From Phycisphaerales bacterium (GTDB lineage: Bacteria > Planctomycetota > UBA1135 > UBA2386): DNA of 49,726 nt. Positions 7,216 through 16,963 of the stretch are shown here, piece after piece. The first letter of the stretch is position 1. The number at the start of each line of letters is the position of its first letter. The translations under genes and the position numbers were made by a program. Below the pieces are notes generated by a model, which saw nothing but the letters and a program-made list of their open reading frames with translations, ran no database searches and had not been told where the DNA came from. The stretch is from positions 1-49,726 of the forward strand of contig JADCJE010000033.1 in the NCBI GenBank assembly GCA_020247305.1. Direction: 5' to 3'.

Positions 7216-9423
7216 ATGGCCCTGCCCTGCGCCCGCACGCTGCCGCTGCTGCTCACGCTCGCCACCGCGCTCGCCGCGCAGGAACCGCAGGGACCGCCGC
7301 CGGGCGGTCCGGACTTTGGTCCGCCGGGCGGCTTTGGCCCAGGCGCTCCCGGTGGACCCGGCGGTCCTGGTGGCCCGATGGGCGCCAGCGTCGAGGTGAA
7401 GGCGCGCTTCGACGCCAACAAGGACGGCGTGCTCGACGCCGCCGAACGCAAGGCGGCGCGCGCTTGGCTCAAGGACAACCGCCCGCAGCGCGGCGGACCG
7501 GGCGGGCGCGGTGGCCGCGGCGGCTTCGGCGGGCCACCCGGTGGACCCGAGGGCCCGGGCGGCCCCGGTGGCCCCGGTGGATCCGGTGGCCCCGACAGCG
7601 GCGAGCCGAAGGTCGGCGGCGCGGTCGACCCGAAGCAGGCGCCCAACCATGCGAACGCCGGCGTTTGGGACCCGGACATCGCGCGCACGTTCTTCCTGAC
7701 GATCCCCGGCGACGACTGGTTCCAGGAACTGACCGAGTTCCATCGCACCGACGTCGAAGTGCCGGCGACGGTGCAGGTCGATGGCGTGACCTATGCCAAC
7801 GTCGGCGTGCAGTTCCGCGGCAACACGTCGTTCCAGATGGCGCGCGGCAAGAAGAAGTCGTTCGACCTGACGTTCGACCTCGTCGACGGCAAGCAGAGAT
7901 TCCGCGGCCTGCGCAACCTCGACCTGCTCAACAACAACACAGACCCGTCGCAGCTGCGCGAGATGCTGCACGGCGTCGTCGCCAACCGCTTCTTCCCCGC
8001 CCCGCGCACCGCGCTCGTCCGCGTCGTCGTCAATGGCGAGGACTTCGGCACGTACACGGCGATGCAGCAGTTCGACAAGGACTTCGTCGTCGACCACTAC
8101 GGCGGCAAGGGCGGCGACCGGTTCAAGGTGCCGCCCGACTTCAGCGGCAACGGCGGCCTGCGGTACCTCGGCGAGGAGCCGGCGGCGTACAAGCGCAGCT
8201 ACGACCTCAAGTCCGACGACAACGAGCGCGCGTGGCGCGGGCTCGTCGACCTGTGCGGCGCGCTCGCCGACGCGCCGACGGAACGGCTGCCGGAGATCCT
8301 GCCGCAGCACCTCGACGTCGACGCGGCGCTGTGGTTCCTCGCCATGGACTTCGCGCTCGGCGACGACGACGGCTACTTCTCGCGCGCCAGCGACTACCTG
8401 CTGCTCCGCGACACCAAGGGCCGCTTCCACCCGATCCCGCGCGACAACAACGAGATCCTGCTCGGCGCGCGCGGCGGTGGCCGCGGGCCGGGCGGGCCGA
8501 GCGGGCCGGGTGGCTTCGGCGGCCCCGGCGGTTTCGGACCGGGCGAGCCGCCGCCGGACGGCGGCCCCGGCGGACTGCCGCCCGAGGGCGAGCGCCCCGA
8601 TGGCGCGCGCCCCGGCGGTCCGGGCGGCCAAGGCCCCGGTGGCCAAGGCCTCGGTGGCCAGGGTCCCGGTGGCCAGGGCCCCGGCGGCCCGGGCGGCCGC
8701 GGCGGGCGCGGCGGCGGACCGGGTGGCGGACCGGGCGGCGGCACGGCGACGACGCCGCTGCAGGGCGCGGCGCGCACCGACCGGCCGCTGCTGCACAAGC
8801 TGCTGGCCGTGCCGCAGTGGCGTGCGCGGTACCTCGCCAACCTGCGCGCCATCGCCGACACGGCGCTGCGCGACGACGTCGTCGCCGAACAGTTGGACCG
8901 CTGGCAGCGGCTGCTCGATCCACTGGTGCGCGCGGACGCGCATTCGCAGGCCGGCCACGACGCGTTCCGCCAGCAGTTCGCGACCGACGAACAAGGCCGA
9001 CCGGCGGCGCGTTCGCTGCGCGCGCTGATCGCGAGCAAACGCAAGGCGATCCTCGACGACCCGGCGATGCAGGGACCGACGCCGACGCTCGGCGAACTGC
9101 AGACCACGTCGGCAGCGCGCGGCGACGGGCACGTCGTCACGGTGGCGTGCGAAGCCGGCGGTGCGCCGCTGGCCAGCGTGACCCTGTCCTACGACCAGGG
9201 GCCGTTCGGCGCCTATGCAACCATGGCGATGCGCGACGACGGCCAGCACGGCGACGGCGCGGCGAACGACGGCCTCTACGGCGCCGTACTGCCGCCGATC
9301 GCCGCCGGCGCGACGTGGCGGCTGTGGGCGGAAGCGACGGCGCAGGGTTCCGGCCACGTCGCGTGCGCGCCGGCCGGCAACGGCGCGCAACCGCTGCGGT
9401 GGACCGCGCCGCAGCCGCGCTGA
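7216..9423 (+). CDS. Secreted CotH-family protein with EF-hand and Gly/Pro-rich segments
   Basis: A 735-residue exported protein. Residues 1-21 form a signal peptide. Residues 22-56 are a Gly/Pro-rich linker. D66-A-N-K-D70-G-V-L-D74-A-A-E77 is a textbook EF-hand loop. After a second Gly-rich stretch comes the CotH region (about 150-420): FRGNTSF, LRNLDLLNNNTDPSQLRE, and DFALGDDDGYFSRASDY with PIPRDNNEILLG, the Asp-rich kinase-like active-site motifs of this family. Residues ~420-513 are a GPGG/GQGPG-type low-complexity insert containing a 15-bp tandem repeat. The C-terminus (about 640-735) looks like a beta-sandwich. CotH of Bacillus phosphorylates spore-coat proteins; related proteins in planctomycetes have unknown substrates. 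Ca2+ binding and a cell-surface location are inferred. Confidence 0.85.
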   Translation: MALPCARTLPLLLTLATALAAQEPQGPPPGGPDFGPPGGFGPGAPGGPGGPGGPMGASVEVKARFDANKDGVLDAAERKAARAWLKDNRPQRGGPGGRGGRGGFGGPPGGPEGPGGPGGPGGSGGPDSGEPKVGGAVDPKQAPNHANAGVWDPDIARTFFLTIPGDDWFQELTEFHRTDVEVPATVQVDGVTYANVGVQFRGNTSFQMARGKKKSFDLTFDLVDGKQRFRGLRNLDLLNNNTDPSQLREMLHGVVANRFFPAPRTALVRVVVNGEDFGTYTAMQQFDKDFVVDHYGGKGGDRFKVPPDFSGNGGLRYLGEEPAAYKRSYDLKSDDNERAWRGLVDLCGALADAPTERLPEILPQHLDVDAALWFLAMDFALGDDDGYFSRASDYLLLRDTKGRFHPIPRDNNEILLGARGGGRGPGGPSGPGGFGGPGGFGPGEPPPDGGPGGLPPEGERPDGARPGGPGGQGPGGQGLGGQGPGGQGPGGPGGRGGRGGGPGGGPGGGTATTPLQGAARTDRPLLHKLLAVPQWRARYLANLRAIADTALRDDVVAEQLDRWQRLLDPLVRADAHSQAGHDAFRQQFATDEQGRPAARSLRALIASKRKAILDDPAMQGPTPTLGELQTTSAARGDGHVVTVACEAGGAPLASVTLSYDQGPFGAYATMAMRDDGQHGDGAANDGLYGAVLPPIAAGATWRLWAEATAQGSGHVACAPAGNGAQPLRWTAPQPR
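8626..8685 (+). repeat. 15-bp tandem repeat (4 copies) inside the CotH gene
   Basis: Four consecutive 15-base units (8626, 8641, 8656, 8671), consensus GGCCAGGGCCCCGGT, differ at one to three positions each and encode GQGPG-type pentapeptides. The array is in frame, so gain or loss of units would only change linker length. Confidence 0.85.
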
Positions 9424-9611
9424 CGCCCGCGCGCGGCCGTGCACGGGGGGAGACCGCACCGCGCCCACCGGAGAAATCCGGCCCGGAACAGCGCGCGCCG
9501 TTGCCCTATGGGCATCGGCGCGCCCCGCGCCGCCCGTCGCCGCGCGCCATCCACGCCGACAACAATCGAGCGATCAGGCAGGGGCGCCGCCCGGCGGCCG
9601 CCCGGAGGCCG

Positions 9612-10745
9612 TCAGCGGGCGCGCAGCGTGAATGCCGCGTGCGCGACGGCGGCGCCGTTGATGCGCAGTTCGACGACGTGCCGGCCCGGCCGGTCGACGC
9701 GCACGGTCGTCGGCCGCCACGAGTGCCGCTTGCGCAGCGGGCGCACAGCGCCGGGCGCGAGTTCGACGGTCCAGCCCTTCCACACCTTGGGCTGCTTCGA
9801 CGCGCTCCCATCGCGCCGCACGACGTAGTCCACGACGAGGCGCTGCGGGCCACCGCCGGCGGCGGCGCGCAGTTCGACCTGCAGGTCCATCGCGCCGCCG
9901 ATCGCGACGCGCTGCGGCGTCACCGCGAACGCGACCGCGCCGCAGAACGGCGCGTCGACGCCCCACGCCGCCAGCGCGCCGCGGTGGCCGCGTTTGACCA
10001 GGGTTCGGCTGGCGCGGTGCAGCAGCGCACGGCGCGCCGGCGGCGCGTCCGGCAGGTGCGCGGCGAGCCAGTCGACGACCACGTCGGGGTGGTCCTTGGC
10101 GATGTCGTTGAGGTGGTTGGCGACGCTGCGGCGCACGTACTCGCTGGCGTCGTCCTGCAGCGCGCGCAGCAGCGGCAGCGTCGGCGACGGATCGGCGCAG
10201 AAGCGCGGCAGCGCCATGCCCCACGGCAACCGCGGCCGCGAGCCTTCGCTGACCAGCCGCCGCACGTGCGGGCTCGGGTCGGTCACCCAGCGCGCGAGCG
10301 TGCGCAGCGTCAGCGTCTCGTGCGCGACGAGGAAGGGCCGCAGCGCGAACTCGGCGGTGAAGCGCTGCGTCAGCGCGTGCAGCGCGGCGAGCGCGCGGTC
10401 GGGCTGCGCGAGGCCGCGCTGCGCGACGAAGTCGGCCATCGGCCAGCACACCCACCCGGCGAGGCCGTCGGGCCCGGGCGCGAGCGCCGCGAGGTCTTCG
10501 TCGAGCCGCGCCGGCGCGAGCGTCGCTTCGAGCGCCGCGCACGCCGCCGCGAAGTCGGCCGGCAGCGTCGCCGCGAGCGCCTCGGCGAAGCGCGCAACGC
10601 GCTGCTTCAGCGCCAGCGGCCCGAGGCCATCGACGCACGCGCGTTCGAAGCGCCGCGCCGGGAAGCCGGGCAGCACGGCGCCAAGTCGGCTCGCCAGCAG
10701 ACGCGCCATCGCCACGTCGATGCGGTGCTTGAACGGTTCGGCCAT
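9612..10745 (-). CDS. AlkC-type DNA glycosylase (HEAT-like repeats plus Ig-like domain)
   Basis: A 377-residue protein. The N-terminal ~250 residues match the AlkC/AlkD HEAT-like alkylpurine glycosylase fold, with diagnostic WVTDPSPHVRRLVSEGSRPR, LPWGMALPRF and EYVRRSVANHLNDIAKDHP. The C-terminal ~110 residues are beta-rich (VELRAAAGGGPQRLVVDYVV through FTLRAR), as expected for the Ig-like domain carried by many AlkC proteins. It should excise methylated bases such as 3-methyladenine or 3-methylcytosine from DNA. Start: ATG at 10745; a GTG four codons upstream is possible. No Shine-Dalgarno is visible. It converges with the CotH gene and diverges from the MFS gene. Confidence 0.88.
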   Translation of the reverse strand: MAEPFKHRIDVAMARLLASRLGAVLPGFPARRFERACVDGLGPLALKQRVARFAEALAATLPADFAAACAALEATLAPARLDEDLAALAPGPDGLAGWVCWPMADFVAQRGLAQPDRALAALHALTQRFTAEFALRPFLVAHETLTLRTLARWVTDPSPHVRRLVSEGSRPRLPWGMALPRFCADPSPTLPLLRALQDDASEYVRRSVANHLNDIAKDHPDVVVDWLAAHLPDAPPARRALLHRASRTLVKRGHRGALAAWGVDAPFCGAVAFAVTPQRVAIGGAMDLQVELRAAAGGGPQRLVVDYVVRRDGSASKQPKVWKGWTVELAPGAVRPLRKRHSWRPTTVRVDRPGRHVVELRINGAAVAHAAFTLRAR

Positions 10746-10981
10746 GCGGAAGGCCACGGAGTGTGCGACGACGACGACGCGCCGACCACCGCGGCCTGCG
10801 CATTCGGCGGGCAGCTGGCGGCGCTGCGAGCGCGCACCGCCGCCCGCAGCGGCCAGCAGGCGCGCACGCCGGCGCCCGCGACGGCGTTGGCGACGCGCCG
10901 CCGCCCACCCGCCGCCGCGAACGCCGCCCCACCGCCAGTGATCCCGCTGCGCGATGGACGCGCCGCCGACGCGGCGCGACG

Positions 10982-12199
<1,218 letters not shown>

Positions 12200-12305
12200 T
12201 GCGGTCGCCAGCTACCCATTGCGGGAACAAAGCCGGCAAGGCACCGTCCCAGGGCGCACGCGACGCCGGCTCGCTGCGGCCGCGACGCGACGCTCACGAA
12301 CCACC

Positions 12306-14000
12306 ATGGCCCGATCGCTGCCTGCATTCCTCGCCCCTGCCCTGATCGCCGCCGGCCTCACGGCACAGACAGTGCCGCCGGCCGCCGCCGCAACGCCGAT
12401 GCCCACGCCGCACGTGCGCGCGACCGCGCTCGGCCCGCAGGGCTGGCGCCTGCGCCTGGGGCCGACCAACCTCGGCGTGCTGCTCGACGGCGAGCCGGCG
12501 CGCGCGCTGTGGCGTCCGCTGCTCGCCGGATTTGGCGACGACGTCGCGAGCCTCCTCGGCGACGAGGCCGAGGCCGCACAACTGCGCTTCCTCGGCTACG
12601 AAGGCGCCATCCACGTCGATCTGTGGTTCGACGACGCCGACATCGACGACGGCCTGCGCGCCATGTCGATCGTCGCCGAGGGCGATGGCCGCACCGACAT
12701 GGCGCGGCTGGCCGCGGACCTGCACCTCTTGCAGGAAGTGACGCCGGCCGTGTGGGACGAGGCGGTCGTCGCCGGGGAGCGCATGCGCGTGCGCGCGGTG
12801 AACGCCGCCTCGATGTGCGAGGCGCGCATCGTCAACGGCTGCCTCGTCGTCGCCGTGACGCGCTCGGCGACCGAACCGCTCGACGCGCTCTACGCGGCGG
12901 CCGCGGCGCAAGCCGGCGCGGCGAAGGGCGACCGGACGACGGCGGCCAAACGCCCGCCGCTCGTCGTCGACGTCGCGCCGCCGCTCGCCTTCGCGCGCAT
13001 GCTGGGCTTCGGCGCGGACGACAGCCGGCTGCGGCCGTTCGGCCTCGACGGGGTGCAGGGCGTGACGCTGACCCTGTCGTCCGCCGGTCCGCGTGTGCAG
13101 TGCGAGGCGGCGGTGCGCTTCACCGGCGCGCCCGCGGGCCTGATGGCGGCGCTGATGCCGGCGCGGGCGGCGCTGCCACGGCTCGCTCGCGCACTGCCGG
13201 CCGCGGCGCCGACATTCCGGCTCGGCCACTTCGGCTTCGGCGCGCTGTGGGACGCGATCGTCGCCTTCGCCGCCGCCGAGACGCGCAAGTCCCCCGCGGC
13301 GTTCACGGACGAGGCGAAGGCGCAACTCGGCGTCGACCTCGGCGCCGACTTCTTCCGCTTGCTCGGCGACGAAGTGCTGATGACGACGCAACCGGTCGAG
13401 GACTCCGAGCGGCCGGCGAAGGCGACCTGGGCGATGGCGATCGCCGTGCAGGACGGCCCCGCCTTCCAGCGCGGCCTGAAGGCGCTGGTCGACGGCGTGA
13501 AGCCGCACCTCACGCGCCAGGAGACGGCGACGATCGCCGGCGTGACGTGCAACCGCTACGGCAACGTGCTGGCCTACCCGCTGTGGCTCGGGTCCAGCGC
13601 GCGCGCCTTCTACCTCGCCGGCGGCAGCGACGCGGCGGGCGAACTGGCGCATCTGATCGCGGCGGTCGAGGCAGCGCCCACGGACGACGCGACGCCCGCG
13701 GTCGCAGCCGCTCTGACCGGCCTGCAGCGCGCGCTGCCAGCCGGCCACTCGGGCGCGGCGCGGTACGACCTGCAGCACGGCAGCATCGTCTACGACGCGA
13801 TCTACGACACCCTCACCGAGTCGATCTTCAGCCTGTGGCTCGGCGTCCGCCGCAACGACGAGGACGCCATCGCCGCGCGCGAAGCGCACGACGAGGCGAA
13901 GGACGCGTGGCTCGAGCGCCTGCGCGCGCACGACCTCGCGACGGTGCGCACGGCCACCGGCTTCGCCGACGGCACGTGGCGCTTCCGCCTGTACTGGTGA
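12306..14000 (+). CDS. Secreted protein of unknown function
   Basis: A 564-residue protein with an N-terminal signal peptide (RSLPAFLAPALIAAGLTAQT, cleavage near residue 20). No enzymatic motif was recognised. Its plan (stretches such as LGVDLGADFFRLLGDEVLM, paired variable beta/alpha regions, and a comparison of a measured term with a threshold-like GDE loop) faintly recalls DUF3352-type extracytoplasmic proteins, but this is weak. It contains only two Cys (VNAASMCEARIVNGC), close enough to form a disulfide after export. It is followed by a strong hairpin whose T-run serves the opposite strand. Periplasmic or surface location is inferred. Confidence 0.75.
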   Translation: MARSLPAFLAPALIAAGLTAQTVPPAAAATPMPTPHVRATALGPQGWRLRLGPTNLGVLLDGEPARALWRPLLAGFGDDVASLLGDEAEAAQLRFLGYEGAIHVDLWFDDADIDDGLRAMSIVAEGDGRTDMARLAADLHLLQEVTPAVWDEAVVAGERMRVRAVNAASMCEARIVNGCLVVAVTRSATEPLDALYAAAAAQAGAAKGDRTTAAKRPPLVVDVAPPLAFARMLGFGADDSRLRPFGLDGVQGVTLTLSSAGPRVQCEAAVRFTGAPAGLMAALMPARAALPRLARALPAAAPTFRLGHFGFGALWDAIVAFAAAETRKSPAAFTDEAKAQLGVDLGADFFRLLGDEVLMTTQPVEDSERPAKATWAMAIAVQDGPAFQRGLKALVDGVKPHLTRQETATIAGVTCNRYGNVLAYPLWLGSSARAFYLAGGSDAAGELAHLIAAVEAAPTDDATPAVAAALTGLQRALPAGHSGAARYDLQHGSIVYDAIYDTLTESIFSLWLGVRRNDEDAIAAREAHDEAKDAWLERLRAHDLATVRTATGFADGTWRFRLYW

Positions 14001-14006
14001 GCGACG

Positions 14007-14062
14007 AAAAAAACCCGGCCCGACGCCGCCGTGGCCTTCGATAACGGCGGCGTCGAGCCGGG
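14007..14062 (-). terminator. Strong intrinsic terminator for the hydrolase-like fusion gene
   Basis: On the minus strand, arms CGACGCCGCCG and CGGCGGCGTCG extended by CCCGGC/GCCGGG enclose a ~13-base loop, followed immediately by seven T residues (A-run at 14007-14013 on the plus strand). It lies 46 bases past the stop at 14108. On the plus strand the hairpin follows the 12306-14000 gene but has no T-run behind it. Confidence 0.88.
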
Positions 14063-14107
14063 GAACGAAACGTGACGATGCGATGGCCGCGCGCGGCGGC
14101 GGGCGGC

Positions 14108-16018
14108 TCAACCGCCGGACGGCGCGGGCGCGGCGGCCGGCGGCGTCGGCGCGATGCCGCCGAAGAACGTCAGGATCTCGCCGTTGCAGTCGAACGGGAA
14201 CGGCGTCTCCGACGGCGTCGCCGGCTTCTGCGTCGAACCCGGCCAGGCGTGGCCGCTGCCCTGCAGCGTCACGACGCGCACCGGCTGCGTGCGCTGGCTG
14301 TTGCGGCCCTTGGCGAACGTCTGGGTGCTGACCTTGCCGTCCTCGCCGAGCTGCGGGTAGCCGACGAGCTCGTTGCGCTTGACGTAGTAGCCGAGCAGCG
14401 CCTTCTGCGCGGCCTCGGCGTCCTGGCGGCTGCGGCCGAGGCCGAAGCCGGCCCGCACGGCGCGGTCGGCGGTGCCTTCGATCATCAGCACCGCCACTGG
14501 CGCGCCGCCGTGGTCGAGTTCGAAGCGGGCCGAACCGCCGTAGACGGCGATGCCGCGGAAGACGTCCGAGGCCTCGCGCGCCAGCCGGTGGCACATCGCG
14601 CCGCCCTGGCCGTGGCCGACGGCGAACACGCGGTCGGGATCGACCGGCAGCCGGCGGGCGACGTCGGCGACGACCGCGCGCAGGAATCCGACGTCGTCGA
14701 TGCGGTGCTCCGAGGCGTAGTTCGTGGCCGCGCCGCTGTTCCAGGTCAGCAGCCGCTCGGTCGACGCGCCGGTGCCGTCGGCGAACACGACGGCGTAGCC
14801 TGCGCGCACGCCGGCCGTGCCGAGACCGGTCTCGGCGCGCGCCTGCTCGCTGGTGTCCTTGTCGTCGTGCAGCACGACGATCAGCGGCACGGACCGGCCG
14901 GCGATCGCCGAGGCCGGCGGCAGGCTCAACAGGTAGCGCCGGCCACGGCCGTCGTGCTCGAGCGCGACGGTCGTGCGGGTGCCGTCGACCGCGGGCGAGC
15001 GGATCACCTCGGCGACCTTCGCCTGGATGCGCGGCACCTGCGGCAGCGGCTTCGTCGTGCGCACGTTGGCGACGAACAGGCCGCCGACGCCGAGGTCGAC
15101 GTCGAACCACGGCGCGAAGCCCTGGCTCGCCGGTTCGCCGACGCGCAGACCGCCGTCGGCGAGCTTCTCGATCCAGACGCCGAGGCCGTAGCGCAGCGCG
15201 CGCTGCGGCGCGTCCTCGTCGTGCACGGCGACGAGCGGCGGCACCTGGTCGCGCAGCATCTCGGCGACCGCCGCCTTGCTCAGCACCTGGGCGTTCATGC
15301 TGCGGCCCTGGCTGGCGAGCATGCGCAGGAACGCGGTGTAGTCGTCGATCGTCGACACGGCGCCGGTGGCGAGCCACGGCAGCACGGCCTTGCCGGCGTC
15401 CGCGCCCTGCGGGAACTGCGCGCCGAACGCGCTGCCGCTCAGGTTGAGCGGCGCGACGATGCGGTTGGCGAACAGGTCGTGCCAGCTGGCGCCGGTGACG
15501 CGCATCGCCGCCGCCGCGGCGATCTGCAGGCCGAGTTCGCCGTCGCGGAACGACATGTCCGGCTGCTGGCGCAGGCCGACGTCGGCGATCGCTGCCATCA
15601 GGCGGTCCATGTCCCAGCCGCGCATGCGGTCGGCGAGCTTGGCCGGCAGGCCGCCGGTGTTGGCGAGGCAGTGCCGCAGCGTCAGCGCGCGCTTGTCGGG
15701 CCGATCGAACTCGGCGAGGTAACGGCCGACCGGCAGATCGAGGTCCAGCTTGCCGTCGTCGACGAGCGTCATGATCGTCGCCACGGCGAGCCAGCGGCCG
15801 GCGGCGCCGATCGCGAACTGCGCGTCGCCGCGCAGGCCGCCGTCGAGGTCGCGGTGCAGCACGTCGTCGCCGCGCACGACGACGAGGCCCGTGCCTTCGT
15901 CGCGCAGCGAACTCGTCGTCTCGCGCACGAAGGCCCCGAGCTCGGGCAGCTCGGCGCCTTGCGCGGCGAGGCTGGCCGCCATGGCCAGGATGGGAAGGAT
16001 GGTGCGAAGGCTCTTCAT
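14108..16018 (-). CDS. Secreted fusion: serine beta-lactamase-like domain plus LpqC/feruloyl-esterase-like domain, both lacking the nucleophile
   Basis: A 636-residue exported protein (signal peptide 1-20). Residues ~22-330 follow the class C beta-lactamase/PBP-like fold: LVDDGKLDLDLPVGRYL, LRHCLANTGGLPA and IVAPLNLSGS are typical. Yet the SxxK motif is A72-A-G-R75, and the Y-x-N position reads FRD. Residues ~345-625 resemble LpqC/polyhydroxybutyrate-depolymerase esterases: PDRVFAVGHGQGGAMCHRLA, EGTADRAV and GSGHAWPG. The nucleophile elbow is G-H-G-Q-G with Gly470 where Ser is expected, while the acid (Asp) and His remain. Both halves therefore look catalytically dead and may bind ligands instead. 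The ATG at 16018 starts the signal peptide. It diverges from the DUF423 gene. Confidence 0.85.
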   Translation of the reverse strand: MKSLRTILPILAMAASLAAQGAELPELGAFVRETTSSLRDEGTGLVVVRGDDVLHRDLDGGLRGDAQFAIGAAGRWLAVATIMTLVDDGKLDLDLPVGRYLAEFDRPDKRALTLRHCLANTGGLPAKLADRMRGWDMDRLMAAIADVGLRQQPDMSFRDGELGLQIAAAAAMRVTGASWHDLFANRIVAPLNLSGSAFGAQFPQGADAGKAVLPWLATGAVSTIDDYTAFLRMLASQGRSMNAQVLSKAAVAEMLRDQVPPLVAVHDEDAPQRALRYGLGVWIEKLADGGLRVGEPASQGFAPWFDVDLGVGGLFVANVRTTKPLPQVPRIQAKVAEVIRSPAVDGTRTTVALEHDGRGRRYLLSLPPASAIAGRSVPLIVVLHDDKDTSEQARAETGLGTAGVRAGYAVVFADGTGASTERLLTWNSGAATNYASEHRIDDVGFLRAVVADVARRLPVDPDRVFAVGHGQGGAMCHRLAREASDVFRGIAVYGGSARFELDHGGAPVAVLMIEGTADRAVRAGFGLGRSRQDAEAAQKALLGYYVKRNELVGYPQLGEDGKVSTQTFAKGRNSQRTQPVRVVTLQGSGHAWPGSTQKPATPSETPFPFDCNGEILTFFGGIAPTPPAAAPAPSGG

Positions 16019-16192
16019 GCGGCAGCTATCGAGGTCGTCGCGCGGCCCGCCGCAGCGGCGGCCGCGCCTGCGTTCCAAGTCGGGACGAGCGCTGCCCGGC
16101 GCGCCGCGAAGGTCGCCTGCGACGGACGATTGCGCGCCGCCTACGGGTCATCCCTCGCGCTGCGCCGCCAGCGCCGCGTCGACGCCGATGGC

Positions 16193-16198
16193 TAGGAT
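16193..16198 (+). promoter_or_regulatory. -10-like hexamer TAGGAT before the DUF423 gene
   Basis: TAGGAT, then GCGCGG (6 bases), then ATG. The spacing puts the expected transcription start on the start codon, so a leaderless mRNA is predicted. Confidence 0.5.
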
Positions 16199-16204
16199 GC
16201 GCGG

Positions 16205-16594
16205 ATGCAGTCCGCCAGATCGATCCGCGTCGGCGCCGCGCTCGGCGCGCTCGCCGTCCTCGCCGGCGCCTTCGGCGCGCATGCGCTGCAGGGACGCCTT
16301 GCCGACAAGGCGCTCGCGACCTATGAGGTCGCCGTCCGCTACCAGACCTACCACGCGCTCGCGCTCGTGCTCTGCGGCCTGCTCGCCGAGCGCGGTTGGC
16401 GCACTGCCGGCGCGGCGCGCGCGTTCGCGGCGGGCGTGCTCGTGTTCAGCGGTTCGCTGTACGTGCTCGTGCTGACGGGCGCGACGTGGCTCGGCGCCGT
16501 CACGCCGCTCGGCGGCGTGCTGCTGGCGCTCGGCTGGGCGCTGCTGGCGCTCGGCGGCAGGGGCGCGCCGGCCACGGCCGAAGGCGCACGCTGA
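16205..16594 (+). CDS. DUF423 (YgdD-type) small membrane protein
   Basis: A 129-residue protein with four predicted membrane helices. The N-terminus GAALGALAVLAGAFGAHAL and the following YEVAVRYQTYHALAL are the hallmark of the DUF423 family (E. coli YgdD). Later conserved features are FSGSLYVLVLTGA and GAVTPLGGVLLALGWALLAL. It is an inner-membrane protein whose biochemical role is unknown. The ATG at 16205 is preceded by a TAGGAT element six bases away and by no Shine-Dalgarno. The selenoprotein gene begins 74 bases downstream on the same strand with its own -10-like element. Confidence 0.93.
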   Translation: MQSARSIRVGAALGALAVLAGAFGAHALQGRLADKALATYEVAVRYQTYHALALVLCGLLAERGWRTAGAARAFAAGVLVFSGSLYVLVLTGATWLGAVTPLGGVLLALGWALLALGGRGAPATAEGAR

Positions 16595-16656
16595 CCCGAC
16601 TCGCGGACCGGACAACCGGCGCGCGATCGACGCTTCGCCCGCGCGGACCTGCGGCC

Positions 16657-16662
16657 TACACT
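16657..16662 (+). promoter_or_regulatory. -10-like hexamer TACACT before the selenoprotein gene
   Basis: TACACT, then GCGGCC (6 bases), then ATG at 16669. A weak -35 candidate TTCGCC lies 17 bases upstream (16634-16639). A leaderless transcript is predicted. Confidence 0.5.
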
Positions 16663-16668
16663 GCGGCC

Positions 16669-16899
16669 ATGCGCGTCACGATCGAATACTGCGTGGTTTG
16701 AAGCTACCTGCCGAAGGCGACCAGTCTGGCCGCCGCGATCCAGAAGGCGCACCCGGGCGCGACGGTCGAGACCAAGCCGGGCGGCCGCGGCGACTTCGTC
16801 GTGACGGCCGACGGCACCTTGCTGTGGGACAAGAAGCGCCGCGACGGCGACCGTTTCCCGCAGCACGACGAGATCCTGCGCCAACTCGGCAAGGGCTGA
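16669..16899 (+). CDS. Rdx/SelW-like selenoprotein with in-frame UGA (Sec11)
   Basis: Reading UGA at 16699-16701 as selenocysteine gives a 76-residue protein with the Rdx (SelT/SelW/SelH) thioredoxin-like plan: IEYCVVU at residues 5-11, i.e. a C-x-x-U redox motif, then YLPKATSLAAAIQ, GGRGDFVVTADGTLLWDKK and GDRFPQHDEILRQL. The glycine-rich turn, the F-V-V strand, the LLW(D)K strand and the RFP motif all align with Cys-containing bacterial Rdx proteins (EYC-x-x-C). Without readthrough only ten residues are made, and no start codon follows closely. A hairpin suited to a bacterial SECIS begins just after the UGA. The protein is probably cytosolic and interacts with thiol or glutathione partners; its exact role is unknown. 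Standard gene calling misses it. The SenB-like gene is 0.8 kb downstream. Confidence 0.85.
16708..16743 (+). promoter_or_regulatory. Candidate bacterial SECIS element
   Basis: The upper stem-loop is GGCG-A-CCA / GUC / UGG-C-CGCC (16716-16734): seven base pairs with one A-C mismatch and a three-base loop opening with G-U. A looser lower stem pairs CUG (16708-16710) with CAG (16741-16743). The loop G is 22 bases after the UGA, within the usual bacterial range, and a G at the start of the apical loop is what SelB-type recognition needs. Folding was judged by eye. Confidence 0.6.
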
Positions 16900-16963
16900 C
16901 GTGCGGCCGCTGCCGCCCGCCGGCCCGGAGCCCGGGAACCCGCGCCAGGAGCTGCTCGCGCGC

